Of a stretch of DNA of 64,000 nt, positions 43,873 through 57,234 are shown in pieces (within the stretch, counting starts at the first letter, position 1; each line of letters opens with the position of its first letter). The notes under the pieces were generated by a model. The model saw only the letters and a list, made by a program, of their open reading frames with translations, ran no database searches and had not been told where the DNA came from. The position numbers and the translations under genes are program-made. This DNA comes from Portunus trituberculatus (lineage: Eukaryota; Arthropoda; Malacostraca; Decapoda; Portunidae): the NCBI RefSeq assembly GCF_017591435.1, contig NC_059289.1, positions 9,446,199 to 9,510,198 on the forward strand, read 5' to 3'.

Positions 43873-44052
43873 GCGCGGAGCCGTCGAGCAGGACGCACGC
43901 ATCTGAGCAGCTCGCTGAGATTACTTCAAAAGGAGTTAGACCACAGGCCTAGATGTATGTATAGGGGGAGAGGGGGCCATAGGTTCTCCTATCTCCAAAG
44001 GAAATAAGTGTTAGACCACATATAGATAATTAATGAACAACGAGAGAGAGAG

Positions 44053-45110
44053 ATGGAACCAAGTAGCGCTGCCAGGCGCACGACAGAACCAAAACATACG
44101 GCGAGTGGGAACCAACGCATTATAGAAACCCCTATAGGTTTAAGAAAACTGACTGATGATAGTATGGATAAGGATTTCGCGGGTTTCCGGGATGAACGAA
44201 GTAATATGAGAAGACTTGTTTATGTAGAAAGGGAATTAAGAAACATGAAGGAGGTGATAACCAGTCTTATGGATAAACAAGACCGACTGCTTGCAGAAAA
44301 CACAGCCCTGAAACCAAGAGTAACTGAATGTGAGAAAGTAAGTGAAATAAACCAAGAATTGAAAGAGGAGATTGTAGAAATAAGGAAGCAAAATGACGTT
44401 CTTAAAACAACATGTCAAAATTATGAAAGTTCTCTAAAGAACTTGCAGGATAAAGTGCAGCACGGGATTACAGACAGGGTAGAAGGTGGTCTAGGTGATA
44501 ACAAGTTGAAAGAATTAAGAAATGAATGGAAACAAGAGCAAGAAGAGGAAAAGTCAAATTTTCAGAAGTGGTAAGGAGGCAAATTCAGGAGAACACCAAA
44601 GTCGCTATAATAGAGGCTATCAAGGAGAAGGAAGATTTAGTGCGAGATGCAGTGGACAAGAAAAAGCTTTGTGATTTATAGGATGAGTAAAAGAAAAATC
44701 CAAATAAATTCACAAGAGAACATGAAGAAAGGAAATGGCCAAAACAGTTATCAAACGAGTACAAGAACAGCACACAAGAATTTGAGCAGGAGGTAGAGGA
44801 AGGTACAGTGAAAGAGGAAAGAGACCAATGAAGGTGAAAATGAGATCTCAAGTGGCCGTAGAAAAAATATGGCTAGAAAAGGAAGCTGGCCGATGATATC
44901 AATCACAAGGAAATATGGATGAAAAGAGATATGAACATAGAGGAAAGGGAAAAGGAGAAATTGCTAAGTGAAGCTAAGGAAAAAAAACGAGAAAAGGACA
45001 GAAATAGAGAAGAATTTTTACTGGAGGGTTCTGGATATGAGACTAAAGAAGTGGTATCTAAGAAAAAGAGGAGGTCGTGGAGGAAGTAATAAATTAAGAG
45101 TGACTTATAC
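44053..45110 (+). pseudogene. LINE-A ORF1, coiled-coil protein, frameshifted
   Basis: The first 173 codons (44,053-44,574) are open: MEPSSAARRTTEPKHTASGN, then a Lys/Glu/Gln-rich helix (residues about 60-150: MDKQDRLLAENTALKPRV, NQELKEEIVEIRKQNDVLK) typical of a coiled coil. Shifts then lead to more charged sequence (EEFLLEGSGYETKEVV near 45,010-45,050). LINE ORF1 proteins bind RNA and trimerise through coiled coils; that role is inferred. The related segment in copy 8 (55,322-55,849) is similar. Confidence 0.7.
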
Positions 45111-45149
45111 TAACATAGATGGTTTGTTATCAAGTACGTAATTGGAAGA
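45111..45149 (+). pseudogene. LINE-A copy 7 endonuclease, first codons
   Basis: TYTNIDGLLSS begins the APE-like endonuclease. The coding text stops at about 45,149 after ATTGGAAG and resumes at 52,396, also with ATTGGAAG. Confidence 0.6.
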
Positions 45150-45169
45150 GGAGGCAGGAGAAGAGAAGA

Positions 45170-46800
<1,631 letters not shown>

Positions 46801-47682
46801 AGCTGATTAGCACCGCTGAAGGAAAAAAAGGGCCAAGCTCGGTAAAGGCGAGTTGGGGTTCCTCGAATTTTTCCACTGACATACATGATTTGAATTTAGT
46901 TGAGGAAGCAATTAATGGGACAGAAATATTCTGCACTCAAAGTGACCTCAGGGCTCAGGCTGCAGGGCGACTGCGGCATGGTGGATGGCATCAAGCTGTC
47001 CTACAGCAGGACCTCCTGCTGGTGCTGGAAGAGGCGGCGGCTTCTGGCTGCCTTTACCTTCCACGGCAAGGAGACGGGCTACACGCCGCCGCCCAGGTGG
47101 CGACCATCAAGCTGGACCGTCTGATGAAGAAGGACGGGAGACTCCAGTTACCGTGACTTGCTTTGCGGGTGGCACCCGTGTCTTTGAGAAGGAAATGCCC
47201 CTGGCTGACCTTCTGCGGGCTCTCAAGTGCACCGCCAGAGGGAACCAGGCGGCCCTCTACTTCTGCCTCGTAGGTGAGAAAAAGGGAAGCAGTCAGGCCT
47301 ACACAGCGCTGTTCTGCAATGGCAAGCGGGTTGGGGATGGCGACATTGCCGGCCGCTCGGGAGGGTGCTCCGGCAGGCCCGCCTCCATCCCGAGGCTGAC
47401 TTCCAGGACGCCCTGGACCAGGTCAGCACGGATCCTGAGGATGACTTCCAGGACGCCTTGGACCAGGTCAGCCAGGATCCTGAGGATGACTTCCAGGACG
47501 CCCTGGACCAGGACAGCACGGATTCTGAGGCTGACCTGGACGTGGAGAGTCTGGGTTATGAGGGTGACCTGGAAAGCGCCAGCCTAGATTCTGAGACAGA
47601 CCCAGAAGAAATCAGTCTGGACTATGATGCTGACCTGGAAAGCGACAGCCAGGACTCTGATAACGCTCAATCTATATTCTGA
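46801..47682 (+). pseudogene. Orphan coding-like segment, acidic C-terminus, unknown function
   Basis: GC-rich, codon-like sequence in at least two frames. Frame a (to 47,156) reads ISTAEGKKGPSSVKASWGSS and LLLVLEEAAASG. Frame b (47,130-47,350) reads VTVTCFAGGTRVFEKEMPLA, DLLRALKCTARGNQAALYFC, LVGEKKG. Frame c (47,365-47,682) is an acidic repeat protein with EADFQDALDQVSTDPEDDF and ends with a TGA. Two frame changes suggest a decayed gene or sequence errors. I do not recognise the family. Composition differs sharply from the surrounding simple repeats. Confidence 0.45.
47396..47530 (+). repeat. Three 45-bp in-frame tandem repeats
   Basis: Unit GATGACTTCCAGGACGCCCT plus GGACCAGGTCAGCACGGATC and CTGAG, three times with few changes, encoding DDFQDALDQVSTDPE. 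The 45-bp period preserves the frame. Confidence 0.85.
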
Positions 47683-47850
47683 GGATAACCTGTAAGAGGT
47701 CTGTGTAGATTATGAGGATTTTGAGGCTGACGCACCCTCACATAGGCAAGAGCAGGCAGTAGGGGCAGGGTACGAGGGTGAAGGCGAAGCCTTATGGCAG
47801 AGCAGCTGGACATCCTTCCAGCCTGGTTGGTGCAGTGGTTGGCCGTTCTA

Positions 47851-48935
47851 CTAACCTAACCTAACCTAACCAATGAAACCAACCTAACCTAACAACGAAA
47901 CCAACCTAACCTAACAACGAAACCAACCTAACCTAACCGAAACCCTAACCAACAACCTAACAACCTAACCAACCTAACCAACCTAACCAACGAAACCAAC
48001 CTAACAACGACGAAACAACCTAACCTAACAACGAAACCAACCTAACCTAACAACGAAACCAACCTAACCAACCAACGAAACCAACCTAACCTAACAACGA
48101 AACCAACCTAACCTAACAACGAAACCAACCTAACCTAACAACGAAACCAACCTAACCTAACAACGAAACCAACCTAACCTAACAACGAAACCAACCTAAC
48201 CTAACAACGAAACCAACCTAACCTAACAACGAAACCAACCTAACCTAACAACGAAACCAACAACCTAACAACGAAACCAACCTAACCTAACCAACGAAAC
48301 CAACCTAACCTAACAACGAAACCAACCTAACCTAACAACGAAACCAACCTAACCTAACAACGAAACCAACCTAACCTAACAACGAAACCAACCTAACCTA
48401 ACAACGAAACCAACCTAACCTAACAACGAAACCAACCTAACCTAACAACGAAACCAACCTAACCTAACAACGAAACCAACCTAACCTAACAACGAACCTA
48501 ACCTAACAACGAAACCAACCTAACCTAACAACGAAACCAACCTAACCTAACAACGAAACCAACCTAACCTAACAACGAAACCAACCTAACCTAACAACGA
48601 AACCAACCTAACCTAACAACGAAACCAACCTAACCTAACAACGAAACCAACCTAACCTAACAACGAAACCAACCTAACCTAACAACGAAACCAACCTAAC
48701 CTAACAACGAAACCAACCTAACCTAACAACGAAACCAACCTAACCTAACAACGAAACCAACCTAACCTAACAACGAAACCAACCTAACCTAACAACGAAA
48801 CCAACCTAACCTAACAACGAAACCAACCTAACCTAACAACGAAACCAACCTAACCTAACCAACGAAACCAACCTAACCTAACAACGAAACCAACCTAACC
48901 TAACTAACGACACCAACCTGACCTAACCTAACCGA
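47851..48935. repeat. 22-bp satellite with (CCTAA) telomere-like core, about 49 units
   Basis: The unit ACCAACCTAACCTAACAACG plus AA is repeated over about 1.1 kb with a few shortened units. The edges are pure AACCTAACCTAACC. Each unit contains CCTAACCTAA, the arthropod TTAGG telomere repeat read on the other strand. No spacer or other gene is inside. Confidence 0.93.
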
Positions 48936-49139
48936 CAAGAACCGAGGCTTCCACTGCCCGCCGCTACCCACTGATCAGCACGCCACCACTGCCCACCAAT
49001 TAACACTAAGGCCTCCTTCACACCACGCCTCTGCCACAAGTGACTTTACTTTCTATTTTCTTACTCTCTATTTACATTCTTTGTATTCTACTTTTACTTT
49101 CTCATGTTGTTCCTTTTCTTTCCTTAATTCTTCCTCCTT
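48936..49139. other. Unassigned DNA after the satellite
   Basis: Short unique stretch becoming T-rich; no feature seen. Confidence 0.5.
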
Positions 49140-49478
49140 TTTTTTTTTTTTTACGTTAAGGCCTATAGCGCCAGTAGGCTCACTTGAAGAGTGTATATAT
49201 AGGAAGCGCAGTTCAGCTTCCGCCCATTAGTGGCGCAAGCAATTTTATTTATAGTGGTACCCATATTAGGGCCCATATCACCACCCAAGCTCATCTTGGG
49301 TGTAACCACCTAGAACCTGGGTATCATGGTGACATGTAGGTAACTTTAAACCACTCGACAAATGGCAAAGTGTTTAATTAAGGCTGTACGTGGTGGTGGG
49401 ATTCGAACCTACGCGTGGATGTCTGGCCGATCCCACGCTCACCACCTTATCCACTGCGCCACCGCCTCCTTATTACTC
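49140..49478 (-). mobile_element. SINE-C copy 2, - strand
   Basis: On the - strand it begins GGCGGTGGCGCAGTGGATAA, has GTAGGTTCGAATCCCACCAC (B box), the body CCATTTGTCGAGTGGTTTAA and GGTGGTGATATGGGCCCTAA, and ends GGCCTTAACGTAAAAAAAAA. It is better preserved than copy 1 at 42,972. Confidence 0.82.
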
Positions 49479-50326
<848 letters not shown>

Positions 50327-50712
50327 CAGTAGGTCCTCGTTATACGGTAGTTCTTTATCCGGTAAATTCATAGTTACGGTATTTGGAAATTACTACCCTC
50401 GATTCGATATACGGTAAGAAAAATTCGCAGATACGGTATCCGCTCATGTCATCCAAGAGGGCCCAGCGTGGGGGAGCAGGGGTGATGACGTCATCCACAC
50501 CACACCTCCCCGCCACTCACAGTACTAACTTTAACTTGACCACCCTTGGAATCTCTTATCTCTTCCCTTCCCCTTTTAACTGCATTACATGTTACTTACA
50601 TGCATTACTAATTAGATGAATAAATGGAATATTAAAGGGTTTATTGTAAGCACTAATATATTCATAGTAATCATGGCAAACATTTAAAGCCTACTACCAG
50701 CGGTGAACCATG

Positions 50713-51033
50713 CAGCAACTGATAAAGGGCACAGATGGGCCTGGCAAACCCACTATCAGTGAATAGTGGAAGTTGTATAACATCAAGCACGCCTTAGATA
50801 ACATCAAGTCATCTTGGGACGAAGTGAAGACGTCTACCATGAACTTGGCGTGGAATAAAGTATGGCCAGAATGCGCACATGACTTCCCAGGCTTCGCTGA
50901 AGACAACATCGGTGCGATCAGAAATGACATAGTAAATCTGTGCCATAGGGCTGGCTTCGATGTTGATGATGATGATGCTGACCCTGCTACAGGTGGCCCT
51001 TCCTCAATATTCTCTTTCTTCAAACCATTATGA
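50713..51033 (+). pseudogene. Tigger/pogo transposase, C-terminal fragment
   Basis: MQQLIKGTDGPGKPTISE precedes a stop at 50,762, then WKLYNIKHALDNIKSSWDEV and LAWNKVWPECAHDFPGF follow. The text ends in an acidic tail (VDDDDADPATGG). The 'I..I..SW.EVK..T...AW.K..P' pattern is the C-terminus of Tigger DDE transposases. The catalytic domain is absent, so the copy cannot act alone. Confidence 0.75.
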
Positions 51034-52080
51034 CTTCTGATCTGGAAAGCCAACGAGTCTCTGATAATTTTAGCATTTTGTGCTTTAGCATGAACAATGT
51101 CCTGGATAATTTTCAGGTCATTTTGACGCTTGCTACAGCGTGCAAAATAGCAGCATACATTTCTTACAAATGTTTCGAGCCATGATGGAAAGTGTTTGCT
51201 AGCATGGCTTGAACACAGAACAAATGAATGACAGACACATCCCAATATGAAAACAGATGGACAATCCTTTTTAAGTAGTGCCTGAAATCCTTTGTTGGGC
51301 CCCAGCATAGTGGAACAGTTGTCACTGGAGAATAATAATATTTTCCATTGGTATGCCTTTACATTTTAGCAGTTCTTTCACTGACTGATAGAGTCCTTCT
51401 GCTGTTCCGTTTTCGACTTCAACAATATCCAATAGTGCGTCTGAAACTTTACACTTTTGTTCATCATAAAATCGCACCATCACCGCAACCGCAAGTACTT
51501 GCGATACTGACACATCAGTACATTCATCTATTATCAGAGAAACCATTTTTCACTGCAAGCTTTTTGCTACCCATTGTTTTCTTAACCATACAATGCCGTC
51601 TTGCATCAAGTAAGAATTTTTTTCTCTTGCTTTCAAACTACGAGCCACTTCACATTTGGGAAACATTTGTTCATGGTTTCTACCAGATGATCAATCTGCC
51701 TGAAGGGCACTCCGTGTTCGGCTACATACCCTGCCAGCAGAAGTTCTGCTTTGGAAACTTGATCATCTAGATTGTCTACCGCTGGTTTCTTTTCAGATAT
51801 GACTGAATTGCAATAGCACTTCTCTTAGCATTGTAGTTTTTCACGTGCTTTGCAGAAGCTTTATGTTGCATGAAAGAGGACTTGTTACAGTTTTTAACTT
51901 AAAGTCACACACACTGCAGATAGCTGCACATTTATCATTTGGATCTGGTTTCACCCAGTCTTTAAGTTCAGGATTTTTAAGCCATTCCGCATTAAAAGCC
52001 TGCTGGTACCATGTTTTCTTCCTTCTGCTTCCGACAGAGCAGACGACGATGTCTTATGCTCGTCTGCCCACTTAGCGGAA
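51030..52080 (-). pseudogene. hAT-like (BED-finger) transposase fragment, nested
   Basis: Read on the - strand: a BED-finger-like stretch (KCAAICSVCDFKLK, near 51,900), KWADEHKTSSSALSEAEGRK at the start, SLIIDECTDVSVSQVLAVAV (first catalytic Asp region, 51,322-51,546), MLGPNKGFQALLKKDCPSVF and LGCVCHSFVLCSSHASKH (51,150-51,308). In a shifted frame KLSETRWLSRSEVI lies near 51,050. This order matches hAT/ZBED transposases and hAT-derived host proteins. Several stops and shifts are present and the C-terminal dimerisation region is missing. Confidence 0.68.
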
Positions 52081-52395
52081 GATGAGTAAGGGCTGAAATC
52101 CCTACTGTCCCTTAGCCTCGGGAGGACATCATCTGATAGAATACATGGCGATTGAATGGTAAATAAAAAACATTTTCTGTTTATTTCTTTTGCGCAGTAC
52201 TTTACTTTTTTTTTTTTTTTTTACATATTTTTTAATGATTATTTACATGTATTTGTATTTCTGTAGGGTGACTTTCGACGTGCTGGAACGCATTCTCTAA
52301 TATTACATGTTATGATGGATTCAGTATACGGTAAATTCGATATGCGGTAAGGTTTTCAGGAACGCATATGTACCGTATAACGAGGACTTACTGTA

Positions 52396-55130
52396 TATTG
52401 GAAGTAAGGGATTATTTGAAAGAGAAAGAGCCAGATGTAATGTGTATCGTTGAAACAAAACTGAAAAAAGAGATCCATGTCAACTTTAAAGAGGAAGGTT
52501 ATAATCATAGAATACCTGGAGGAAGGACAGGAAGGATAAAGGGGGAGGAGTGCTAATAATGGTTCGTGATAACATATGTGTGGAGGATGTGCAATATGAA
52601 GAGGATAAAGTGGAAGTACTGGGAGTAACAATCTAAACAAAAGATTTGAAGAAAAGGAAAATTATAGTCACTTATGTTCCACCAAAGACTAATACATGGG
52701 GATCAGAAGAGCATAAAGATATGTAAAGAGGCGATAAAGTGCCTAGATAACATGATAAGAAGAGATAGAAGAATACTCTTAGTTGAAGACTTTAACTGTA
52801 AAAAATAAACTGGAGAGAGATGGAAGTAATGGAAAATGCTGGGCAGTGAAGTGAGAAAGTGTTACAGCTAACTATGGTTAATACAATGGACCAATGGGTG
52901 GAGGAGTCCACAAGGTACAGGGGGGAAGAAGAACCATCGTTGCTTGACTTGGTCTTCACAAAGAAACCAGAGTCCCTCCAATCATACAATACCTTAGTCC
53001 AATGGGGAAAAGTGATCATGTGACAGTAGAGATACAAATGCAGGAGGAAGACGAGATAAGTTACAGAGAGGACTATAAAGGAGAGAGATTAAATTATGCA
53101 AGAGCGGATTTTGAAAAATTAAGGAGTTATTTTGCTGATATTGAGTGGAGTAATATTATGTGCAGGAAGACTGTACAAGAGAAATATGATATATTCTTAC
53201 AAAAATACTATGAAGGAGTAAAAAAGTTTGTTCCTGTTTATAGAGTTCAGAAAAAATACATGCTTGGTACAATGCTAGATGCTTACAAGCAAAATATGCA
53301 AAGGATAAAGCGTGGAAGAAACTTTTAAAGCAGGGAAATGACTATAATAGTCGGCAGTACAAAGATACTAGAAATGAATATATTAGAGTAAGGAGAGAGG
53401 AAGAAAGAAAGTTTGAGAAAGATGTAGTGGATAAAAAACAAGGATGAACCCAAACTTATCTACAAGTTTAAGGAATAAGGAAACAATTGAAAAAATAATT
53501 AAAGAAGGAAAGACATACCAAACAGAGAAAGAAATGTGTGAAATAATGAATGAGAACTTCAAAACGGTATTCACTGAAGATGATGATTTCACAGAACCTA
53601 ATAGGACATTGGATTGCCAAGGATTAAAGGAGATTGCAGTGCACAAAGAGGATATTGGAAGATTACTGGACAGGTTGGAGGTCAGAAAACAATGGGGCCA
53701 GATGGTGTATCAGGCTGGGTGTTAAAAGAATGTAAAGAGCAAGTACTGGAGCCAATTTGGGAAATAATTAAAAGTTCAATGAATGAAGAAAAAGTTCCAC
53801 GAGTGGAAGAGAGCCAATGTAATACCGATATTTAAAGGAGGAAAGGCAACTGAACCACTAAACTACAGACCAGTGTCACTTACAAGTGTCGTAGGGAAAT
53901 TATGTGAAATAATTATCAAAGAAAAGTGGTTTAAATTTCTAGAAGAGGAGCAAGTCATATCGAACAGACAATTTGGATTTAGGACAGGGCGGTCATGTGT
54001 ATCAAATTTAATAAGCTTCTACTCCAGAGTTATTGCAGGACTTGAAAACAGAGATGGATGGGTAGACACAGTATACCTGGACATTAAAAAGGCATTTGAT
54101 AAAGTCCCTAACGGAAGACTTCTTTGGAACTAGAGAATATAGGAGGACTGCGTGGAACCTTGCTCGAATTGACAAAAGATTATTTGAAGGATAGGAAATG
54201 AGAACTGTGATCAAAGATACATACTCATCTTGGAGTAAAGTAACTAGTGGAGTGCCACAAGGGTCAGTGTTAGCCCCCTTTATGTTTCAAGTTTATGTAA
54301 ACAACATTCACATTGGGATAAACAGCTATGTGAATTTATTCTCCGATGATGCAAAGTTGCTAAAAGTTATCAAAACCAGAGAGGACTGTCTACGGTTACA
54401 GGAAGATTTAAACAAAATTTATGAATGGAGCAAGAAGTGGAAATTGGAGTTTAATGCCAAGAAATGTCACATAATGGAACTAGGAAAGAGTAAGAGAAGA
54501 CCAGTATGGAACTATTTGATGGGACGAGCAAATAACGAAGACAAAAGAGGAAAAAGATCTTGGAGTGATCATACAAGAAAATCTGAGCCTTGATAAACAC
54601 ATGAACAAGATATATGGACTATCATATAAGATGTTGACTAATATAAGAGTGGCATTTCATTACATGGATAAAGATATGATGAAAAAAAATCATCACAAGC
54701 ATGATATGCCCAAGGCTGGAATATGCAGCAGTGGTATGGTCTCCGAGCTCTAAAAAAAGATATAAGAAAACTGGAAAGGATACAGAAGATTGCTACAAAG
54801 ATGGTGCCGGAATTAAAGGACCTCACATATGAAGAACGACTGAAGGAAATGGGACTGCCACCTTTACAGGATAGAAGAGAACGTGGGGACCTAATAACAA
54901 TGTATAAGATAGTAAATGATATTGAAAAAATAGACAAAGAAGACCTGGCGCTGTTGGCGGAAGATGGAAGGACAAGAGGACATGAAAAGAAGATCAGGAT
55001 GAGGCAGTGTGTGAAGGATGTTGGAAAATACAGTTTTCCACACAGAACAGTGAAAAATGGAATGCATTGGATAAGGAAATTGCTGCAGCACATAGTGTGC
55101 ATAACTTTAAAGAAAAACTAGATAAATGGA
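52396..55130 (+). pseudogene. LINE-A copy 7 ORF2: endonuclease + reverse transcriptase
   Basis: Endonuclease: VMCIVETKLKKEIHVNF (52,440), IIVTYVPPKTNTWGSEEHKD, an altered catalytic block VEDFNCKK where other copies have VGDFN, and MGKSDHVTVEIQ (53,000). RT: PLNYRPVSLTSVVGKLCEII (53,850), RQFGFRTGRSC, YLDIKKAFDKVPN, SGVPQGSVLAPFMFQVYVNN and LFSDDAKLL, which has SDD in place of ADD. C-terminus: RRERGDLITMYKIVNDIE (54,870). About six frameshifts. Non-functional. Confidence 0.88.
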
Positions 55131-55202
55131 GATATGGAGACAGGACACTATGAGTCCCGGTCGAACCCTATACAATACAACTTGGTAAATACAACTAGGT
55201 AA

Positions 55203-55206
<4 letters not shown>

Positions 55207-55269
<63 letters not shown>
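55207..55269. repeat. (AC)n between LINE-A copies 7 and 8
   Basis: AC dinucleotides following the LINE-A copy 7 end; LINE-A copy 8 starts at 55,270 inside ORF1. Confidence 0.95.
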
Positions 55270-55271
<2 letters not shown>

Positions 55272-55978
55272 TAAAGAGAAAGAAGATCTGGTGCGGGATA
55301 CAGTGGATAAGATAAAGCTTCATGATTTTTGGGATGAATGAAAAGAAATATCCAAATAATTTCACAAGAGAACGTGAAGAGAGAGAATTGGCCAAAACTG
55401 TTATCAAACAAGTTCAAGACAGCACACAAGAACTAGACCAGGAGGTGGAAGAAGTGATCAGGCTAGGAAGCTGCAGTGAAGTGGGTAGGAGACCAATGAA
55501 AGTGAAAATGAGATCCCAAGTGGCAGTAGAGGAAATTATGGCTAGGAAAGGGAAGCTGGCCGGTGATACTAAACACAAGGATATATGGATAAAAAGAGAT
55601 ATGAACCTATGGAGAGGGAAAAGGAGAAAGTGCTAAAAAGTGAAGGTAAGGAAAGAAAGAGAAAAGGACAGAGATGGAGAAGAAGAATTTTTACTGGAGG
55701 GTTCTGGATTTGAGACTAAAGAAGTGGTATGTACAGAAGAAAGAGGAGGTAGTGGAGGAGGCAAGAAATTAAGAGTGACTTATACTAATATAGATGGGTT
55801 GTTATCAAGTATCTTGGATGTTAGGGATTATTTGAAAGAGAAAATGTAATGTGCATCGTTGAAACAAAACTAAGAGAGCAGATCCATGGTAACTTTAAAG
55901 AGGAGGGATATAATAGCTAGAGGAGAGACAGGAAGGATTAAGGGGAGGAAGAGGAGTGCTAATAATGGTTCATGATAA
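55270..55978 (+). pseudogene. LINE-A copy 8 ORF1 end and endonuclease start
   Basis: Charged ORF1 C-terminus (pieces 55,322-55,636 and 55,640-55,849; EEEFLLEGSGFETKEVV), then TYTNIDGLLSSILDVRDYLK, the endonuclease N-terminus. ORF1 and ORF2 sequence appear continuous or overlapping here. Shifts are present near 55,850 and 55,910. Confidence 0.75.
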
Positions 55979-56598
55979 TGTACCGAGTAGCAGTACTGGA
56001 GTGGGATTATTACCCACTATTAGGGTATTTATTTAGTCCAAATCCTCATCTTCCCTTTCATATGTGTAGCTAGGAATTCTTATATAGGGAGTCCCTGTAG
56101 GGGGAGAAAGGAGATGACGTATGGCTGCGTGCGCAGTCATCATGGCTGCCACGTTGTAAGCTGAGGAGCGTGGTGGCGTCACCCTCACAACATCACCCCG
56201 CTCTCGTCTCGAGCACCGTTCCTGTGGAACCTTCTGCCACTTCCAGCACAGCAGGCCCAACCAGGCAGAGAGAGAGAGAGAGAGAAGCAGGACGCCGCGA
56301 GGGACGGGCCGCCATTTTTACCTCTCGGGACGCCACCACACGCACCCTCACGCCCTCTCATCTACAGCTGAGTTACCCACGGTTTCCCCCCCATAGGTCT
56401 CCCATCTTATAGGTAGGCTAGGTAGGAAGTTATCTGACTGTGATGAGTTGTTATTGAATTAAAGGGTCTATTTAGTTAAGCTTGGTGTGTTCATCACTCC
56501 CCCCTTGGATTCGTTACATCTTTCTTTGCTCCCCTTACTCGGCCTAAGCTTCACGTAGGCCCAGTACAAGAGACTGAGCCTCACGAAGGTTCAGTATA
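55979..56598 (+). repeat. G1 5' LTR (620 bp)
   Basis: Starts TGTACCGAGTAGCAGTACTG and ends CACGAAGGTTCAGTATA. It includes a short (GA)n near 56,268. It lacks a block of about 420 bp that the 3' LTR has. Confidence 0.9.
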
Positions 56599-56600
56599 GA

Positions 56601-56618
56601 TGGTGGCAGCGGTTTAGA
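56601..56618 (+). promoter_or_regulatory. G1 primer-binding site (candidate)
   Basis: TGGTGGCAGCGGTTTAGA begins two bases after the LTR and with TGG, the complement of a tRNA CCA end. The primer tRNA is not identified. Confidence 0.5.
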
Positions 56619-57234
56619 TGTGTTTTATGTAGGCACATCGACCCACGTAACTCTCCGTAGAGACGAGTTATCAGTGCTTATCCCCCCCCTTGTTTAGTAT
56701 TGAAGTGGTGTTTCTCCTCCGTTTATTTTTATTTTTTTTTTTTTTTTTTCTCATGTTTCGAGTAGCCAGTATGGAGTCACAGCGACAGGAAATAGGAAGG
56801 GGAACAGTGAGAGTTAGGTGTTCGTCCCTTCCCCCATGATGTTTTGTTGGTGGTTCGGCGGTAGCACGGGGGGCCCCCACACTCCCCCCACAAGTAATTA
56901 CCTTTGGGTGGGAGTTGGCGCCTTGTCGGTCCCCCTTGCTACCCTCCCACCTCTAGTTTATCCGCGCGGAGAAGCTAGGGGAGGAGACCAAAATTTTTTT
57001 TTTTTTTTTTTTCAGTTTAGGGGTAATTTTTTTTTTTACATTTCCCATTTGGCTCATATGTTCTGGCATGTTTTTTTCAATAAGTTGTTTTCTTATGCCT
57101 TGATATTTTGGTGTGATTAGCTTCTTGTCTCCACAGGAAGGTACGTTGTTTTTATAATGAGAATTTAAGTTGTGTTTTGGTGAAACAGAAAGCCACTGTT
57201 CACCCAATTTTCATTTTGTTCAGTTTGTGACAAG
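56619..57234 (+). other. G1 untranslated leader
   Basis: T-rich, without a credible ORF; poly-T runs near 56,730 and 56,996. The first gag ATG is at 57,259 in the frame 57,235-57,507. Confidence 0.55.

Larger units (their letters stand above)
50327..52393 (+). mobile_element. Tigger/pogo-like DNA transposon, internally replaced
   Basis: Terminal inverted repeats: CAGTAGGTCCTCGTTATACG at the left and CGTATAACGAGGACTTACTG at the right. Further sub-terminal repeats read TACGGTA. TA follows the right end, but the left flank is TG, so a clean TA duplication is not seen. Only the C-terminal end of the matching transposase remains. A hAT-like fragment occupies much of the interior. Confidence 0.8.

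Noticed and set aside
47851..48935. CRISPR array
   Set aside because: Repeats are contiguous 22-mers without unique spacers, in a eukaryotic context without cas genes.
50694..51033. C-terminal part of a - strand frame continuing the hAT-like ORF
   Set aside because: This stretch is the + strand Tigger transposase end; the hAT-like similarity stops near 51,030.
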